DNA of 64,000 nucleotides from Hwanghaeella sp965227365 (GTDB taxonomy: Bacteria > Pseudomonadota > Alphaproteobacteria > UBA8366 > Aestuariispiraceae): assembly GCF_965227365.1 (NCBI RefSeq), contig NZ_OZ245754.1, forward strand, positions 3,658,001-3,722,000, read 5' to 3'. Numbering within the stretch: the stretch's first letter is position 1; each line of letters starts with the position of its first letter. The notes under the pieces were generated by a model. It saw only the letters and a list, made by a program, of their open reading frames with translations. It was not told the origin of the DNA and made no database searches. Position numbers and translations under genes: made by a program. Positions 7,962 to 17,635 of this stretch are shown here, one piece after another.

Positions 7962-10457
7962 ATGGCTGCTGCCTTGCCGTCGCAAGCGGATGTCGTCATC
8001 GTCGGCGGGGGAATCGCCGGCTGTTCCATCGCCTATCACCTGACCAAGATCGGCATCAACGACGTGGTCCTGCTGGAGCGCAAGCAGCTGACCAGCGGCA
8101 CCACCTGGCACGCGGCCGGGCTGATGGGGCAGCTGCGCGCGAACCGGAACATGACCGAACTGGCCCGCTACACGACGGAGCTGATGTTCGACCTGGAAAA
8201 GGAAACCGGGCAGTCGACCGGCTTCAAGCAGAACGGATCGCTGAGCACGGCGCTGTCCGAGGCCCGGCTCGAGGAATTGAAGCGCGGCGCCTCCATGGCG
8301 ATGAGTTTCGGGCTGGAATGCCGGGTGCTGACCGCCGATGAGTTGAAGGAGATGCATCCGCTGCTGAATACCGAGGGCGTGGTCGGCGGCGTGCATCTGC
8401 CGGGGGACGGCCAGACCAACCCGATCGACACCACCCAGGCCTTCGCCAAGGGCGCGCGGATGGGCGGCGCCAAGATCTTCGAGGAAACCCGGGTCGACCG
8501 CATCCTGGTGGAGAACGGCCGCGCCGTGGGCGTGGCGATCACCAAAGGCGGCGAACAGACGGAGATCCGCGCCGGCACCTTGGTGATCGCCGGCGGCATG
8601 TGGTCGCGCGCGCTGGGCGGGATGGTCGGCGTCAACGTGCCGCTGCACGCGGCCGAGCATTTCTACATCGTCACCGAACCGCTCAAGGACCTGCCGGGCG
8701 ACCTGCCGGTGCTGCGGGTGACGGACGAGCATGCCTATTACAAGGAGGATGCGGGCAAGATCCTGCTCGGCTGTTTCGAGCCGGTTGCCAAACCCTGGGG
8801 CATGGAGGGGATCGCGGACGACCACGCCTTCGAGACCCTGCCGGAGGATTTCGACCATTTCGAACCGATCCTGGAAATGGCGATGAACCGGCTGCCGATC
8901 CTGCAGGAGGCGGGGATCGCGCTGTTCTTCAACGGGCCGGAAAGCTTCACGCCGGACGACCGCTATATCCTGGGTGAGGCGCCGGAGGTGAAGGACCTGT
9001 TCCTGGCCTGCGGCTTCAACTCCATCGGCATCCAGTCCTCCGGCGGGGTCGGCAAGGTGCTGGCCGACTGGATCCGCGACCGGCATCCGCCGATGGATCT
9101 GATCGATGTCGACTGCCGGCGGATGATGCCGTTCCAATCGAACCGGAACTATCTGCGCGACCGCACGGTGGAAACGCTGGGCCTGCTCTATGCCATGCAC
9201 TGGCCGGCCTATCAGCCCACCACCGCGCGCGGGGCGCGGCGCACGCCGCTGCACGACAAGATGCTGGCCGCCGGCGCGGCAATGGGCGAGACGGCGGGCT
9301 GGGAACGGCCGATGTTCTTCGCCGAAACCGCGGCGGAGCGGGAATTCGGCTACAGCTATGGCCGGCCCTCCTGGTTCGATGCGGTCGGGCGGGAATGCCG
9401 CGGCATGGCCGAGGGCGTCGGGCTGTTCGACCAGTCCTCCTTCCCGAAATTCCTGGTCGAGGGGCGGGACGCCTGCACCGTGCTGAACCGGATCTCCGCC
9501 AATGAGGTGGATGTGGAAGCGGGCCGCACGGTCTATACCCAATGGCTGAACGAACGCGGCGGGATCGAGGCGGACCTGACCGTCACGCGCCTGTCGGAAA
9601 CGCGGTTCTGGGTCGTCACCGCCGGCGGCGCGCAGACCCGCGACATGGCCTGGCTGAAGGCGCATATCCCGAGCGATGCCCATTGCGTCGCGGTCGACAT
9701 CACCAGCGGGTTGCCGATGATCGGACTGATGGGCGCGCAGAGCCGGGCGCTGCTGGAAAAGATCAGCGGGGCGGATCTGTCGAACGGGGCCTTCCCCTTC
9801 GGCGCCTCCCGGGAACTGGAAATCGGCTATGCCAAAGTGCGCGCCAACCGTTTGACCTATGTCGGCGAATTGGGCTGGGAGATCTATATTCCCGGCGAAT
9901 TCGCGCAGAATGTCTACGAGGCGATTTTGGACGCGGGCGGCGATTTCGGCCTGACCCATTGCGGCTATTTCGCCATGGGCGCCTGCCGGACGGAAAAAGG
10001 CTATCGCCATTGGGGGCACGATATCGGCGACGAGGATTCTCCGCTGCAGGCCGGATTGGGCTTCGCGGTGGCCTGGGAAAAGCCCGGCGGCTTCATCGGC
10101 CGCGACGCGCTTCTGGCTGAGCGCGAGGAACGCGACCGCAAGGGGGCGCTCGACCGGCGGCTGGTGCAAATCATGATACGGGAACAGGGCGAATCCGCGC
10201 CGATGCTGTATCATGAAGAACCGCTATTGCGGGATGGTGAGGTTGTCGGTTCGGTGACGTCCGGCGCCTGGGGGCATCGCCTCAATGACGGTGCGGGGGC
10301 CTCGATCGGCATGGGCTATGTGAAGAATGCCGACGGCGTCACCGCGGATTGGATTTCGAGCGGCAACTGGGAGGTCGAGGTGGCCTGGAAACGCTATCCG
10401 ATCGACCTGCAGTTCAAGCCCTGGTACGACCCGAAATCGGAGCGTGTAAAAGCCTGA
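7962..10457 (+). CDS. FAD-dependent oxidoreductase with GcvT-like domain (dimethylglycine/sarcosine dehydrogenase family)
   Basis: The 831-aa protein has an N-terminal DAO-type FAD domain (ADVVIVGGGIAGCSIAYHL) and a C-terminal aminomethyltransferase-like folate domain from about residue 430 (VGLFDQSSF, YVGELGWEIYIPGEF). This is the architecture of dimethylglycine and sarcosine dehydrogenases, which oxidise N-methyl groups and pass the one-carbon unit to tetrahydrofolate. The motif LTSGTTWHAAG contains H50, the position where FAD is covalently bound in the family. I chose ATG 7962 because GGGGG precedes it and the flavin motif follows directly; the frame is open 30 codons further upstream. Exact substrate unknown. 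A TRAP transporter follows. Confidence 0.88.
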   Translation: MAAALPSQADVVIVGGGIAGCSIAYHLTKIGINDVVLLERKQLTSGTTWHAAGLMGQLRANRNMTELARYTTELMFDLEKETGQSTGFKQNGSLSTALSEARLEELKRGASMAMSFGLECRVLTADELKEMHPLLNTEGVVGGVHLPGDGQTNPIDTTQAFAKGARMGGAKIFEETRVDRILVENGRAVGVAITKGGEQTEIRAGTLVIAGGMWSRALGGMVGVNVPLHAAEHFYIVTEPLKDLPGDLPVLRVTDEHAYYKEDAGKILLGCFEPVAKPWGMEGIADDHAFETLPEDFDHFEPILEMAMNRLPILQEAGIALFFNGPESFTPDDRYILGEAPEVKDLFLACGFNSIGIQSSGGVGKVLADWIRDRHPPMDLIDVDCRRMMPFQSNRNYLRDRTVETLGLLYAMHWPAYQPTTARGARRTPLHDKMLAAGAAMGETAGWERPMFFAETAAEREFGYSYGRPSWFDAVGRECRGMAEGVGLFDQSSFPKFLVEGRDACTVLNRISANEVDVEAGRTVYTQWLNERGGIEADLTVTRLSETRFWVVTAGGAQTRDMAWLKAHIPSDAHCVAVDITSGLPMIGLMGAQSRALLEKISGADLSNGAFPFGASRELEIGYAKVRANRLTYVGELGWEIYIPGEFAQNVYEAILDAGGDFGLTHCGYFAMGACRTEKGYRHWGHDIGDEDSPLQAGLGFAVAWEKPGGFIGRDALLAEREERDRKGALDRRLVQIMIREQGESAPMLYHEEPLLRDGEVVGSVTSGAWGHRLNDGAGASIGMGYVKNADGVTADWISSGNWEVEVAWKRYPIDLQFKPWYDPKSERVKA

Positions 10458-10625
10458 CCGCTGCGGACCGGCGGTCTATTCACCTTTTCTGATCGCGCCG
10501 CGATTTCCTCGATTTCCGGGGCATCGCGGCATTGCCAGCGGGCGCATTCTCTATAGAGTCACCGATCCAACAAACGCGCCCAAGGGCCGCCAGATCACAG
10601 CCATCCGAATAAGGGGAGGATGAAC

Positions 10626-11597
10626 ATGCACAACCGGTTCAAGACCGCCGCAACCGCCATCGCGCTGGCCGCGGCTGTCGGTTTCACCGCCGCCGCGCCC
10701 GCTTCCGCGGAAACCCGCGTCACCTACAAATCCGCCAAGTCCACGTCCTCCTACTATCAGATGGCCGTGCAGATCGCCGAGGCGATGAAGGCCGGCACCG
10801 ACGGCGAGGTGATCGTCACCGTCGAGGAAAGCCAGGGCTCGGTCCAGAACGTCATGGAAGCCAAGGCCCGCGGCGGCGACTACGTCTTCACCACTCCGCC
10901 GGTGCTGGTCAAACTGGCCCAGGGCGGCAAGGCCATGTTCGAGGGCAAGGGCGATCCGAAATTCGACGAGATCCGCGCCCTGTTCCCGATCCCGTCGCTC
11001 ACCATGCATTTCGTCATGTCCGACAAGAGCGGCGTCACCGATTTCGCCGGCATGGAAGGCAAGACCATCCTGCTGGGCAAAGGCTCGTTCGGGGCGAAGG
11101 AAGGCGCGAAATATCTCGGCCTCTTCGGTCTGGAGGGTAAGGTGAACCTGGCCGAGATTGAACTCTCGAACGCGGTTCCCGCCCTGAAGAACGGCCAGAT
11201 CGACGGTTTCGTCACCGCCGGGTCCTGGCCCGCGCCGAACGTCATCGAGGCGGCCGCCACGACCGGCGTCACAGTCCTGTCGCTGAACGACGACCAGATC
11301 GCGCAGACCAAGCGCACCAAGCTGGTGATCCCGGCCGGCACCTATACCGGCCAGACCAGCGACATCACCACGACCTCGCTGCCCGTCGTCGCCTATACGA
11401 CCACCGCGATGGACGAGGACACCGCCTATCAACTGACCAAGACCTATTGGGAGCAGAAGGCCAAGATGGGCGCCGCCGCCGCCTGGTGGAACGGCGTCGA
11501 CGAAGGTCTGATGGCAAACATCATCGGCAAGATCCATCCGGGTGCCGTGAAATACTACAAGGAAGCCGGCATGGCCCTGACCGACGCGCAGATGTAA
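10626..11597 (+). CDS. TAXI-family TRAP transporter solute-binding protein
   Basis: This periplasmic receptor (323 aa) has a signal peptide ending near residue 28 (PASA/ETRV) and the TAXI architecture with paired lobes (YYQMAVQIAEAMK, NAVPALKNGQIDGFV). TRAP receptors capture organic acids or related solutes for sodium-driven import. Two in-frame ATGs lie at 10620 and 10626. The Shine-Dalgarno run GGGGAGG at 10613-10619 touches the first, so the second is the better start. The permease follows after a terminator-like hairpin. The DMGDH-like gene just upstream suggests a methylated amine or amino-acid derivative as ligand, which is inference. Confidence 0.88.
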   Translation: MHNRFKTAATAIALAAAVGFTAAAPASAETRVTYKSAKSTSSYYQMAVQIAEAMKAGTDGEVIVTVEESQGSVQNVMEAKARGGDYVFTTPPVLVKLAQGGKAMFEGKGDPKFDEIRALFPIPSLTMHFVMSDKSGVTDFAGMEGKTILLGKGSFGAKEGAKYLGLFGLEGKVNLAEIELSNAVPALKNGQIDGFVTAGSWPAPNVIEAAATTGVTVLSLNDDQIAQTKRTKLVIPAGTYTGQTSDITTTSLPVVAYTTTAMDEDTAYQLTKTYWEQKAKMGAAAAWWNGVDEGLMANIIGKIHPGAVKYYKEAGMALTDAQM

Positions 11598-11620
11598 GCG
11601 CCCGGCACTTGCTCAAACGA

Positions 11621-11654
11621 ACCCGGGCAGGCAGCCGCCTCGCCCGGGTTTTTT
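11621..11654 (+). terminator. Intra-operon terminator / attenuator
   Basis: ACCCGGGC (11621-11628) and GCCCGGGT (11642-11649) form a stem followed by six Ts. It lies between the receptor and permease genes of the TRAP transporter. Partial termination would keep the binding protein more abundant than the permease, as is common in binding-protein systems. Confidence 0.75.
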
Positions 11655-11688
11655 CCGACCGACCTTCCCCCTTCAAGACGGCAATACG

Positions 11689-13479
11689 ATGCTGCACCAA
11701 CGCCCCCTCGACGGTTTTTCCCGGTTTTTCTGGCTGGGACTCGGTATCTGCCTCGTCGTCTTCCATCTCGGCCTGATCTTCTACGGCTTGGTTCCGAACC
11801 TGATCAGCCGGCCGATCCACATGGCCTTCGCCCTGCCCTGGATTCTGGTGCTGGCGGCCCGGCCGGGCTGGGAGAGGATCAGCGGGATACTGCTGGCCGC
11901 CTTGGGCGTGGCGGCCTGCCTGTGGATCGCGTTGAACCGGGATATGCTGGGAGATCAATACGGTTTCCTGGAGGGCAATCTGCAAATCGGAATCGCGGCC
12001 GTGCTGATCCTGGTGGTGCTGGAAGCCGCCCGGCGGGCGATCGGCTGGCCACTGCCGAGTGTGGCGGCAATCGCGCTGCTCTACGGTCTGCTCGGACAGC
12101 ATATTCCGGGCGAGTTCGGTCATTCCGGCACGCCGCTCGCCAGTTTCCTGGGCACGTTGACCATCGCGGAAGGCGGTTTGTGGGGCAGCCTGACCAGCGT
12201 TTCGGTCAACGTCGTCGCCGTCTTCGTCATTTTCGGCGCCTTCCTGAACGCGGGCGAGGCCGGCCAGGGTTTCATGAATATCGCCGCCGCCGCGGCCGGC
12301 CGGCTGAACGGCGGCGCGGCCAAGGTATCCGTCCTGTCCTCCGCCCTGTTCGGATCGATCTCCGGTTCCGCCTCCGCCAATGTCGCCTCGACCGGCGCGA
12401 TCACCCTGCCCGCCATGACCAAGCTGGGCTATCCCAAGCGCCTGGCCGGCGCGGTAGAGGCCGTCGCGTCCTCCGGCGGGCAGATCATGCCGCCGCTGAT
12501 GGGGGCCGGCGCCTTCGTGATGGTGGAACTGACAGGCGTTCCCTATACCAGCGTGATGGCCGCGGCCCTGCCGCCGGCGCTGCTGTATTTCTTCGCGGTC
12601 TGGATCGGCATCAACGCCTATGCGCGGCGTTTCGATCTGGCGCCCATCGCGGACGAGGACAAACCCGCGACGCGCGACGTGATCATCACCGCCGCCTTTT
12701 TCCTGGTCCCCTTCGCCGTGCTGATGTGGGGCATGTTCGTGTCCCAGGTCACGCCGCAATACGCCGCCTGCCTCGCGACGCTGGCCGGCGCGGCCATGCT
12801 GATCGTCAACGGCAACCTGAAGATCGATCTGGCGCAGACCGCGCAACGCCTGGAAGGCGCCTTCATGGGCGCCGGCCGTCAGGTGGCGATGATTGCCTCC
12901 ATCATCCTCTGCGCCTCGCTGATCATCGGCGTTCTGTCGATCACCGGATTGGGCGTGAAGATCACCTCGTTGATCCTGTCGGGTTCCGGCGGACTGCTGT
13001 GGCCGTCACTGCTGCTGACGGCCGCGGCCTGTCTGATCCTGGGCATGGAAGTGCCGACCACCGCGGCCTATGTGATCTGCATATCGGTGGCGGGGCCGGC
13101 CCTGATCGAACTGGGCCTGCAGCCGCTTCAGGCGCATCTCTTCGTCTTCTGGTTCGCCCTGCTGTCGACCATCACGCCGCCGGTCTGCGGCGCAGTTTTC
13201 ATCGCCGCCGGGATGATCGGGGAGAACTGGCTGAAGGTCGCTCTGACGGCGATGGCGTTGGGGGTCGGGCTTTACATCATCCCGCTCGGCATGATCGCGA
13301 ACCCGGCGGTCATCGGTCTGGAAGCGGATACGATATCGGCGATCCTGGCCAGCGTGAAACTCGGCATCGGACTGACACTGGTGTCCTACGGCTTGATCGG
13401 AGCCCAATCCTGGCCGTTGAGACTGTTTCTTGTCGCAATCGGGCTCGGCGTGGTGTTCGTCGGCATGAATTGGGCCTGA
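11689..13479 (+). CDS. TRAP transporter fused permease (4TM/12TM type)
   Basis: The 596-aa integral membrane protein fuses the small (DctQ-like) and large (DctM-like) TRAP subunits, as is usual for TAXI systems. Many hydrophobic segments are visible from residue 10 onwards. The large-subunit signature NAGEAGQGFMNIAAAAAGR and the segment SISGSASANVASTGAITLP are typical of the DctM part. It works in the inner membrane with the preceding receptor, importing solute with sodium ions. The two genes are 91 bp apart, separated by the attenuator hairpin. Confidence 0.9.
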   Translation: MLHQRPLDGFSRFFWLGLGICLVVFHLGLIFYGLVPNLISRPIHMAFALPWILVLAARPGWERISGILLAALGVAACLWIALNRDMLGDQYGFLEGNLQIGIAAVLILVVLEAARRAIGWPLPSVAAIALLYGLLGQHIPGEFGHSGTPLASFLGTLTIAEGGLWGSLTSVSVNVVAVFVIFGAFLNAGEAGQGFMNIAAAAAGRLNGGAAKVSVLSSALFGSISGSASANVASTGAITLPAMTKLGYPKRLAGAVEAVASSGGQIMPPLMGAGAFVMVELTGVPYTSVMAAALPPALLYFFAVWIGINAYARRFDLAPIADEDKPATRDVIITAAFFLVPFAVLMWGMFVSQVTPQYAACLATLAGAAMLIVNGNLKIDLAQTAQRLEGAFMGAGRQVAMIASIILCASLIIGVLSITGLGVKITSLILSGSGGLLWPSLLLTAAACLILGMEVPTTAAYVICISVAGPALIELGLQPLQAHLFVFWFALLSTITPPVCGAVFIAAGMIGENWLKVALTAMALGVGLYIIPLGMIANPAVIGLEADTISAILASVKLGIGLTLVSYGLIGAQSWPLRLFLVAIGLGVVFVGMNWA

Positions 13480-13654
13480 AGCGCGGTTGGGTTTGGCACC
13501 CAAATCCAACCTCTCGAAGAATCGCGCCGCCGAATAACCTTTTATTTACCATTGTCTAATACCATCGAAGACATTCAGGCGCGGTAACCATGAACCGCCC
13601 CGACCGAACCGGTGCCATTGCACCGGGAGCGATTTCTTTTCGAGGAATTAGAGA

Positions 13655-15349
13655 ATGCTGAACTTCAACAACTGGCCGGTCGGCCGGAAAATGACGGTCG
13701 CCGCGATTGTCACGGCCATCGGTATCATCGTGCTTGCGGTCATCAGCCTGCAATCCGTACGGGATCAGATGATGGAAGACCGTCGGACGACGCTGAAAGA
13801 ACATGTCGCGGCGGTCATCAGCGCCATGGACGCACTGGCCGAGCGCGCGCGCAAGGGCGAAATTACCCGTGAAGAAGCAATTGAACGGTCAAAGCAGGTG
13901 GCCCGGGATTCATGGTTCGCTGCGGACGGTTACTTCTTCGCCTATGACGAACAAGGCGTCGGTGCGGTCCATGGTGCCAAGCCGAGCCTGGAAGGCAAGA
14001 ATCTTAGCGGCGTCAAAGACAGTAACGGCGTCTTCATCGTCAAGGAACTGATCGACAAGGCGAAGGCCGGCGGCGGCTACATTGAATATCATTGGCCTCG
14101 CGCCAACAGCGATGTCGAAGCCCCCAAGCTCGGATATGCCGCATGGCAGAAGGATTGGGGATGGATGGTCGGTACCGGCGTCTATATCGACGATGTCGAT
14201 GCGGTCTTCATGCATGAGGCCATCAAACTCGGGGGCGTCGCGGTTGTAATACTGCTGATCGCTTTCGGCCTATCGATCCTCATCTCACGTTCGGTCACCA
14301 AGCCGCTCGCCGACGTGCAGGGCGCGATCAACAGGATCGCGGAAGGCGACCATACGGTTGAGATCAAATACACCGACCTGACCAACGAAATCGGTGAGAT
14401 CAGTTCGGCATTGCTGAAGCTTCGTCAGGACGTCAAGGAGCGCGACGAGTTGCGCGCCTCCGCCCTGGAGAAGGAAGAAGAGGAAAGCCGCCGCCGCCAG
14501 GAAGAGCGTGTCCGGATCGCCAATACGTTCGAACAGAGCGTCGGTGCCGTCGTTTCCGCTCTGACCAACGCCGCCGGCGACATCCAGAAAAATGCGCAGA
14601 CCGTCAATTCCGCCATTCGCTCCACGAGCAGTCAGGCCGGCACCATGGCGGCCAGCGCCGATCAGGCGTCCGGCAATGTGCAGACCGTTTCCGCCGCGGC
14701 GGAAGAGCTGAGCGCGTCGATCCGCGAAATCAGTTCCCAGGTCGCGCAGGGCAGCGCCATCAGCCGCGAAGCGGTCGAACAGGCCGACAGCACGAACCAG
14801 GAAGTGCAGCGTTTGAACGAAGCCGCCCAGCGTATCGGTGACGTCGTTTCGCTGATCCAGGACATCGCGGAACAGACCAATCTGCTGGCCTTGAACGCGA
14901 CCATCGAAGCCGCGCGCGCCGGTGAGGCGGGGAAGGGTTTCGCGGTTGTGGCAAACGAAGTGAAAAGCCTGGCAAGTCAGACCGCCAAGGCGACGGAAGA
15001 AATCAGCGAGCAGATCGCGGGCATGCAGGCGGCGACGGCAAATTCCGCCAAAGCCATTGCCGGCATTTCGGAAACCATCAGCAAGATCGACTCGATTTCC
15101 GCCGCGATCGCCTCTGCGGTCGAGGAACAGGGCGCTGCGACGGAAGAGATCGCCCGCAACATTCAGCAGGCGTCCGTCGGGACGTCTCAAGTCACCGAGA
15201 TCGTCGGCAGCGTCGCCAAGTCGGCCGAAGATTCCGGTGTTACGGTCGAAGGCATGGTCTCTTCCGTTCACACGATGGAAGAACAGACCCGCAAGCTGAA
15301 CGAGGAAGTCTCGCAGTTCCTGGGCACGATCCGCAACAACGCGGTGTAA
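13655..15349 (+). CDS. Methyl-accepting chemotaxis protein with single Cache sensor domain
   Basis: The 564-aa chemoreceptor has TM1 at about 13-33, a periplasmic single-Cache domain (about 36-188, with AADGYFFAYDEQG and WGWMVGTGVYIDDVD), TM2 at about 192-212, a HAMP domain to about 265, and a cytoplasmic signalling coiled coil with the hairpin tip QTNLLALNATIEAARAGEAG. It should control CheA kinase. sCache domains of this type often sense small carboxylic acids; the ligand here is unknown. ATG 13655 is preceded by GAGGAATTAGAGA. It is a single-gene unit with a terminator after it. Confidence 0.93.
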   Translation: MLNFNNWPVGRKMTVAAIVTAIGIIVLAVISLQSVRDQMMEDRRTTLKEHVAAVISAMDALAERARKGEITREEAIERSKQVARDSWFAADGYFFAYDEQGVGAVHGAKPSLEGKNLSGVKDSNGVFIVKELIDKAKAGGGYIEYHWPRANSDVEAPKLGYAAWQKDWGWMVGTGVYIDDVDAVFMHEAIKLGGVAVVILLIAFGLSILISRSVTKPLADVQGAINRIAEGDHTVEIKYTDLTNEIGEISSALLKLRQDVKERDELRASALEKEEEESRRRQEERVRIANTFEQSVGAVVSALTNAAGDIQKNAQTVNSAIRSTSSQAGTMAASADQASGNVQTVSAAAEELSASIREISSQVAQGSAISREAVEQADSTNQEVQRLNEAAQRIGDVVSLIQDIAEQTNLLALNATIEAARAGEAGKGFAVVANEVKSLASQTAKATEEISEQIAGMQAATANSAKAIAGISETISKIDSISAAIASAVEEQGAATEEIARNIQQASVGTSQVTEIVGSVAKSAEDSGVTVEGMVSSVHTMEEQTRKLNEEVSQFLGTIRNNAV

Positions 15350-15394
15350 GACCGGCGGTCCGCCGTATCAGGCGGCCGCGACCCATTGAACGGA

Positions 15395-15430
15395 GAACGG
15401 CGCGGTCGATGGCCGCGCCGTTCTTCTTTT
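15395..15430 (+). terminator. Rho-independent terminator of the chemoreceptor gene
   Basis: GAACGGCGCGG (15395-15405) and CCGCGCCGTTC (15413-15423) form an 11-bp stem with a 7-nt loop, followed by a T-rich TTCTTTT. It separates the chemoreceptor gene from the converging aminotransferase gene. Confidence 0.85.
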
Positions 15431-15458
15431 GCCATCCCGCCTTACGCCTGTGCGTGGG

Positions 15459-16562
15459 CTAAAGCGCGGCAATGACCTTGTCGAAAGCTTCCGCGAAGAC
15501 GGCGCGGTCCTCCGCCGTGCCGACCGTTACCCGGATGCAGCGATCCAGCACCGGAACGCCGGGCATGCGGATGAAGACGCCTTCCGCGTCCAGGGCCTTC
15601 AGTATCGCCCTGGCCTTGTCCCCGTTACCGACATCGATCGCCACGAAATTGGTGGCTGAGGGCAGCGAAATGAAACCGTGGCGATCCGCCAGGGCGGCGA
15701 TCTCCTGCTTGCCTTTCTCGACCTCCACCACGACCGACTTGACGAAGTCCGGGTCATGCAGCGAGGCCAGGGCCGCGACCTGCGACAGGCGGGTGACTTC
15801 GAACTGATTGCGGATCTTGTTCATCCCCGTGATCAGATCCTTGTGCCCGATGGCATAACCGATCCGCATTCCGGCCATCCCGTGCGCCTTGGAGAAGGTG
15901 CGGGTCCGGATGACATGCGGGTTGGCGGTATCGAGGGGCGGCGCCGTTCCTTCCGGTGCGAACTCGATATAAGCCTCGTCGAGAACCAGAAGCTTGCCCG
16001 GCGTGACCCCGTCGATCATCCGTTGGATCGTGTCCGCGTCATGCCAAGTGCCCATCGGGTTGTCCGGATTGGCGATGAAGATTAACGGGGCGCCTTCGTT
16101 CCGCGCCGCCGCAAGCAGGGCTTCTGGGTCTTCCTTGTCGCGGTGATAGGGAACCGTTTTCAGAACACCGCCATTGCCGTTGACCTGATAATTGAAGGTC
16201 GGGTAGGCGCCGAGCGACGTCACGACCGGTACGCCCGGCGAGACGACCATGCGCACCACGACACTGAAGATATTGTCGATCCCGGCACAGACGCAGATCT
16301 CGTCCATCGATATGCCGTGATGGGCGGCCAGGGCTTCCCGCAATTCATAGTTTTCGGGGTCGCCATACCAGGACGCGTTCGCGATTTCCGCATCGATCGC
16401 CGCCTTCGCCTTGGGCGACATGCCGAAGGCGCTTTCATTCGCACCGATCCGGGCACGAAACTTGCCGCCACGGGTCCGCTCCAGTGCTTCCGGCCCAACG
16501 AAAGGCGTCGACGCGGGCAGGGCCCTTACGACACCCGTGAAGGGAATATGGTTGTCTGTCAT
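15459..16562 (-). CDS. Histidinol-phosphate aminotransferase-like PLP enzyme
   Basis: This 367-aa fold-type I aminotransferase has the pattern of HisC and its relatives: the PLP lysine K225 in TRTFSKAHGMAGMRIGYA, ANPDNPMGTW around N165, and LDEAYIEF with D195. HisC converts imidazole-acetol phosphate to histidinol phosphate. Close paralogues act on aromatic amino acids or in antibiotic and betaine pathways. It is not in a his operon here, so a non-histidine substrate is possible. The divergent gene on its 5' side and the terminator on its 3' side suggest a single-gene unit. Confidence 0.82.
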   Translation of the reverse strand: MTDNHIPFTGVVRALPASTPFVGPEALERTRGGKFRARIGANESAFGMSPKAKAAIDAEIANASWYGDPENYELREALAAHHGISMDEICVCAGIDNIFSVVVRMVVSPGVPVVTSLGAYPTFNYQVNGNGGVLKTVPYHRDKEDPEALLAAARNEGAPLIFIANPDNPMGTWHDADTIQRMIDGVTPGKLLVLDEAYIEFAPEGTAPPLDTANPHVIRTRTFSKAHGMAGMRIGYAIGHKDLITGMNKIRNQFEVTRLSQVAALASLHDPDFVKSVVVEVEKGKQEIAALADRHGFISLPSATNFVAIDVGNGDKARAILKALDAEGVFIRMPGVPVLDRCIRVTVGTAEDRAVFAEAFDKVIAAL

Positions 16563-16635
16563 AGGGCGTCCTCCTGGCAGGTCGAATGCGTGCGTCCGGT
16601 CGGCCTTGTACGGCGGTCAACTCGGGCGACGGAGG

Positions 16636-17562
16636 TTATATTGTGCGCTCATGCTCCTGCCAATTCTGCGCTTCGATAAATATCCGGGTCACGCGCGGAT
16701 AAGCCTGCTTAATTTTCGCCTCGATTTCCGTTACCGCCCGTTCGATCTCAACACTGTCCACGGAATCCTTGAAATCCAGGCTCGCATTCACAAGCACATC
16801 CGACGGTCCGACATGCATCGTGAGGATCTCGTTGATCTGCGCCACGGAGGCCTGGTCCGCGATGATGCCCTCCAGCGCCGCCGTCACCTCGGGATGGGCG
16901 GCCTCACCGATCAGCAGTCCCTTGGTTTCAATGGCCAGGAAGATCGCCGCCATGGCCAGAATAACGCCGATGACAATCGAAGCGGCGCCGTCATAGACCG
17001 GATTGCCGGTTACCTGCCCAAGCCAAATCCCCACCAAGGCGGCTATCAGACCCAACATCGCGGCGCTGTCTTCAAGCAGCACTGTAATGATCGACGGGTC
17101 CTTCGCCTCCAACACCGTCCGCAATATCGGCCGCCCTTTTCGGGTCTTGTTGAACTCCCGCGCCGCGACGATCCAAGCCCCCGCCTCGAACACGATCGCA
17201 CCGCCGAGAACCAGATAGCTGACAAAGACATTCGTGACCGGATGGGGGTCCATGACTTTCAGGACCCCTTCATAGAGGGAAAAGCCGGACCCGACCGCGA
17301 ATAGCAGGATCGCGACGACGAAGGACCAGAAATACACTTCACCGCCATATCCAAAAGGGTGTTTCTGATCGGGCGGACGGTTTGCGCGATGCAAGCCGTA
17401 CAGCAGCAAACCCTGATTGCCCGTATCGACGACGGAGTGGATCGCTTCGGAGAACATTGCCGACGAGCCCGTATAGCCCGCCGCCGCAAATTTGGTGATC
17501 GCAATCAGACCGTTTCCAGCCAGGGCCGCATAGATTACAAGCTTTGATCCTTGGGCGGCCAT
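16636..17562 (-). CDS. Cation diffusion facilitator (CDF) family metal exporter
   Basis: The 308-aa inner-membrane protein has about six hydrophobic segments and a C-terminal cytoplasmic ferredoxin-like domain (about 205-300). The transmembrane metal site is suggested by SEAIHSVVDTGNQ, the CDF helix-2 HxxxD motif, and a second site in the middle of the protein. CDF proteins export Zn, Co, Fe or Mn in exchange for protons. The specificity is not readable. It lies 73 bp upstream of the HisC-like gene on the same strand, but the functions do not suggest a pathway link. Confidence 0.85.
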   Translation of the reverse strand: MAAQGSKLVIYAALAGNGLIAITKFAAAGYTGSSAMFSEAIHSVVDTGNQGLLLYGLHRANRPPDQKHPFGYGGEVYFWSFVVAILLFAVGSGFSLYEGVLKVMDPHPVTNVFVSYLVLGGAIVFEAGAWIVAAREFNKTRKGRPILRTVLEAKDPSIITVLLEDSAAMLGLIAALVGIWLGQVTGNPVYDGAASIVIGVILAMAAIFLAIETKGLLIGEAAHPEVTAALEGIIADQASVAQINEILTMHVGPSDVLVNASLDFKDSVDSVEIERAVTEIEAKIKQAYPRVTRIFIEAQNWQEHERTI

Positions 17563-17635
17563 CGGCGCGTCTCCATCAGCATGAACTTTGCCGCGAACCC
17601 TAGCAGGGAGGTGCCGACGCGGCTAGGATATCGAG

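Noticed and set aside
7941..10214. 757-codon open frame antisense to the DMGDH-like gene
   Set aside because: Long antisense frames are usual opposite GC-rich genes with G/C third positions; the product is rich in His, Gln, Arg and Asp without family similarity.
10458..10619. Possible riboswitch upstream of the TAXI receptor gene, given the nearby amino-acid-related flavoprotein
   Set aside because: No glycine-riboswitch core or other conserved aptamer pattern could be recognised.
11521..13559. Long antisense and +1 frames over the TRAP permease gene
   Set aside because: They are compositionally biased shadows of the recognised permease and carry no membrane segments or motifs.
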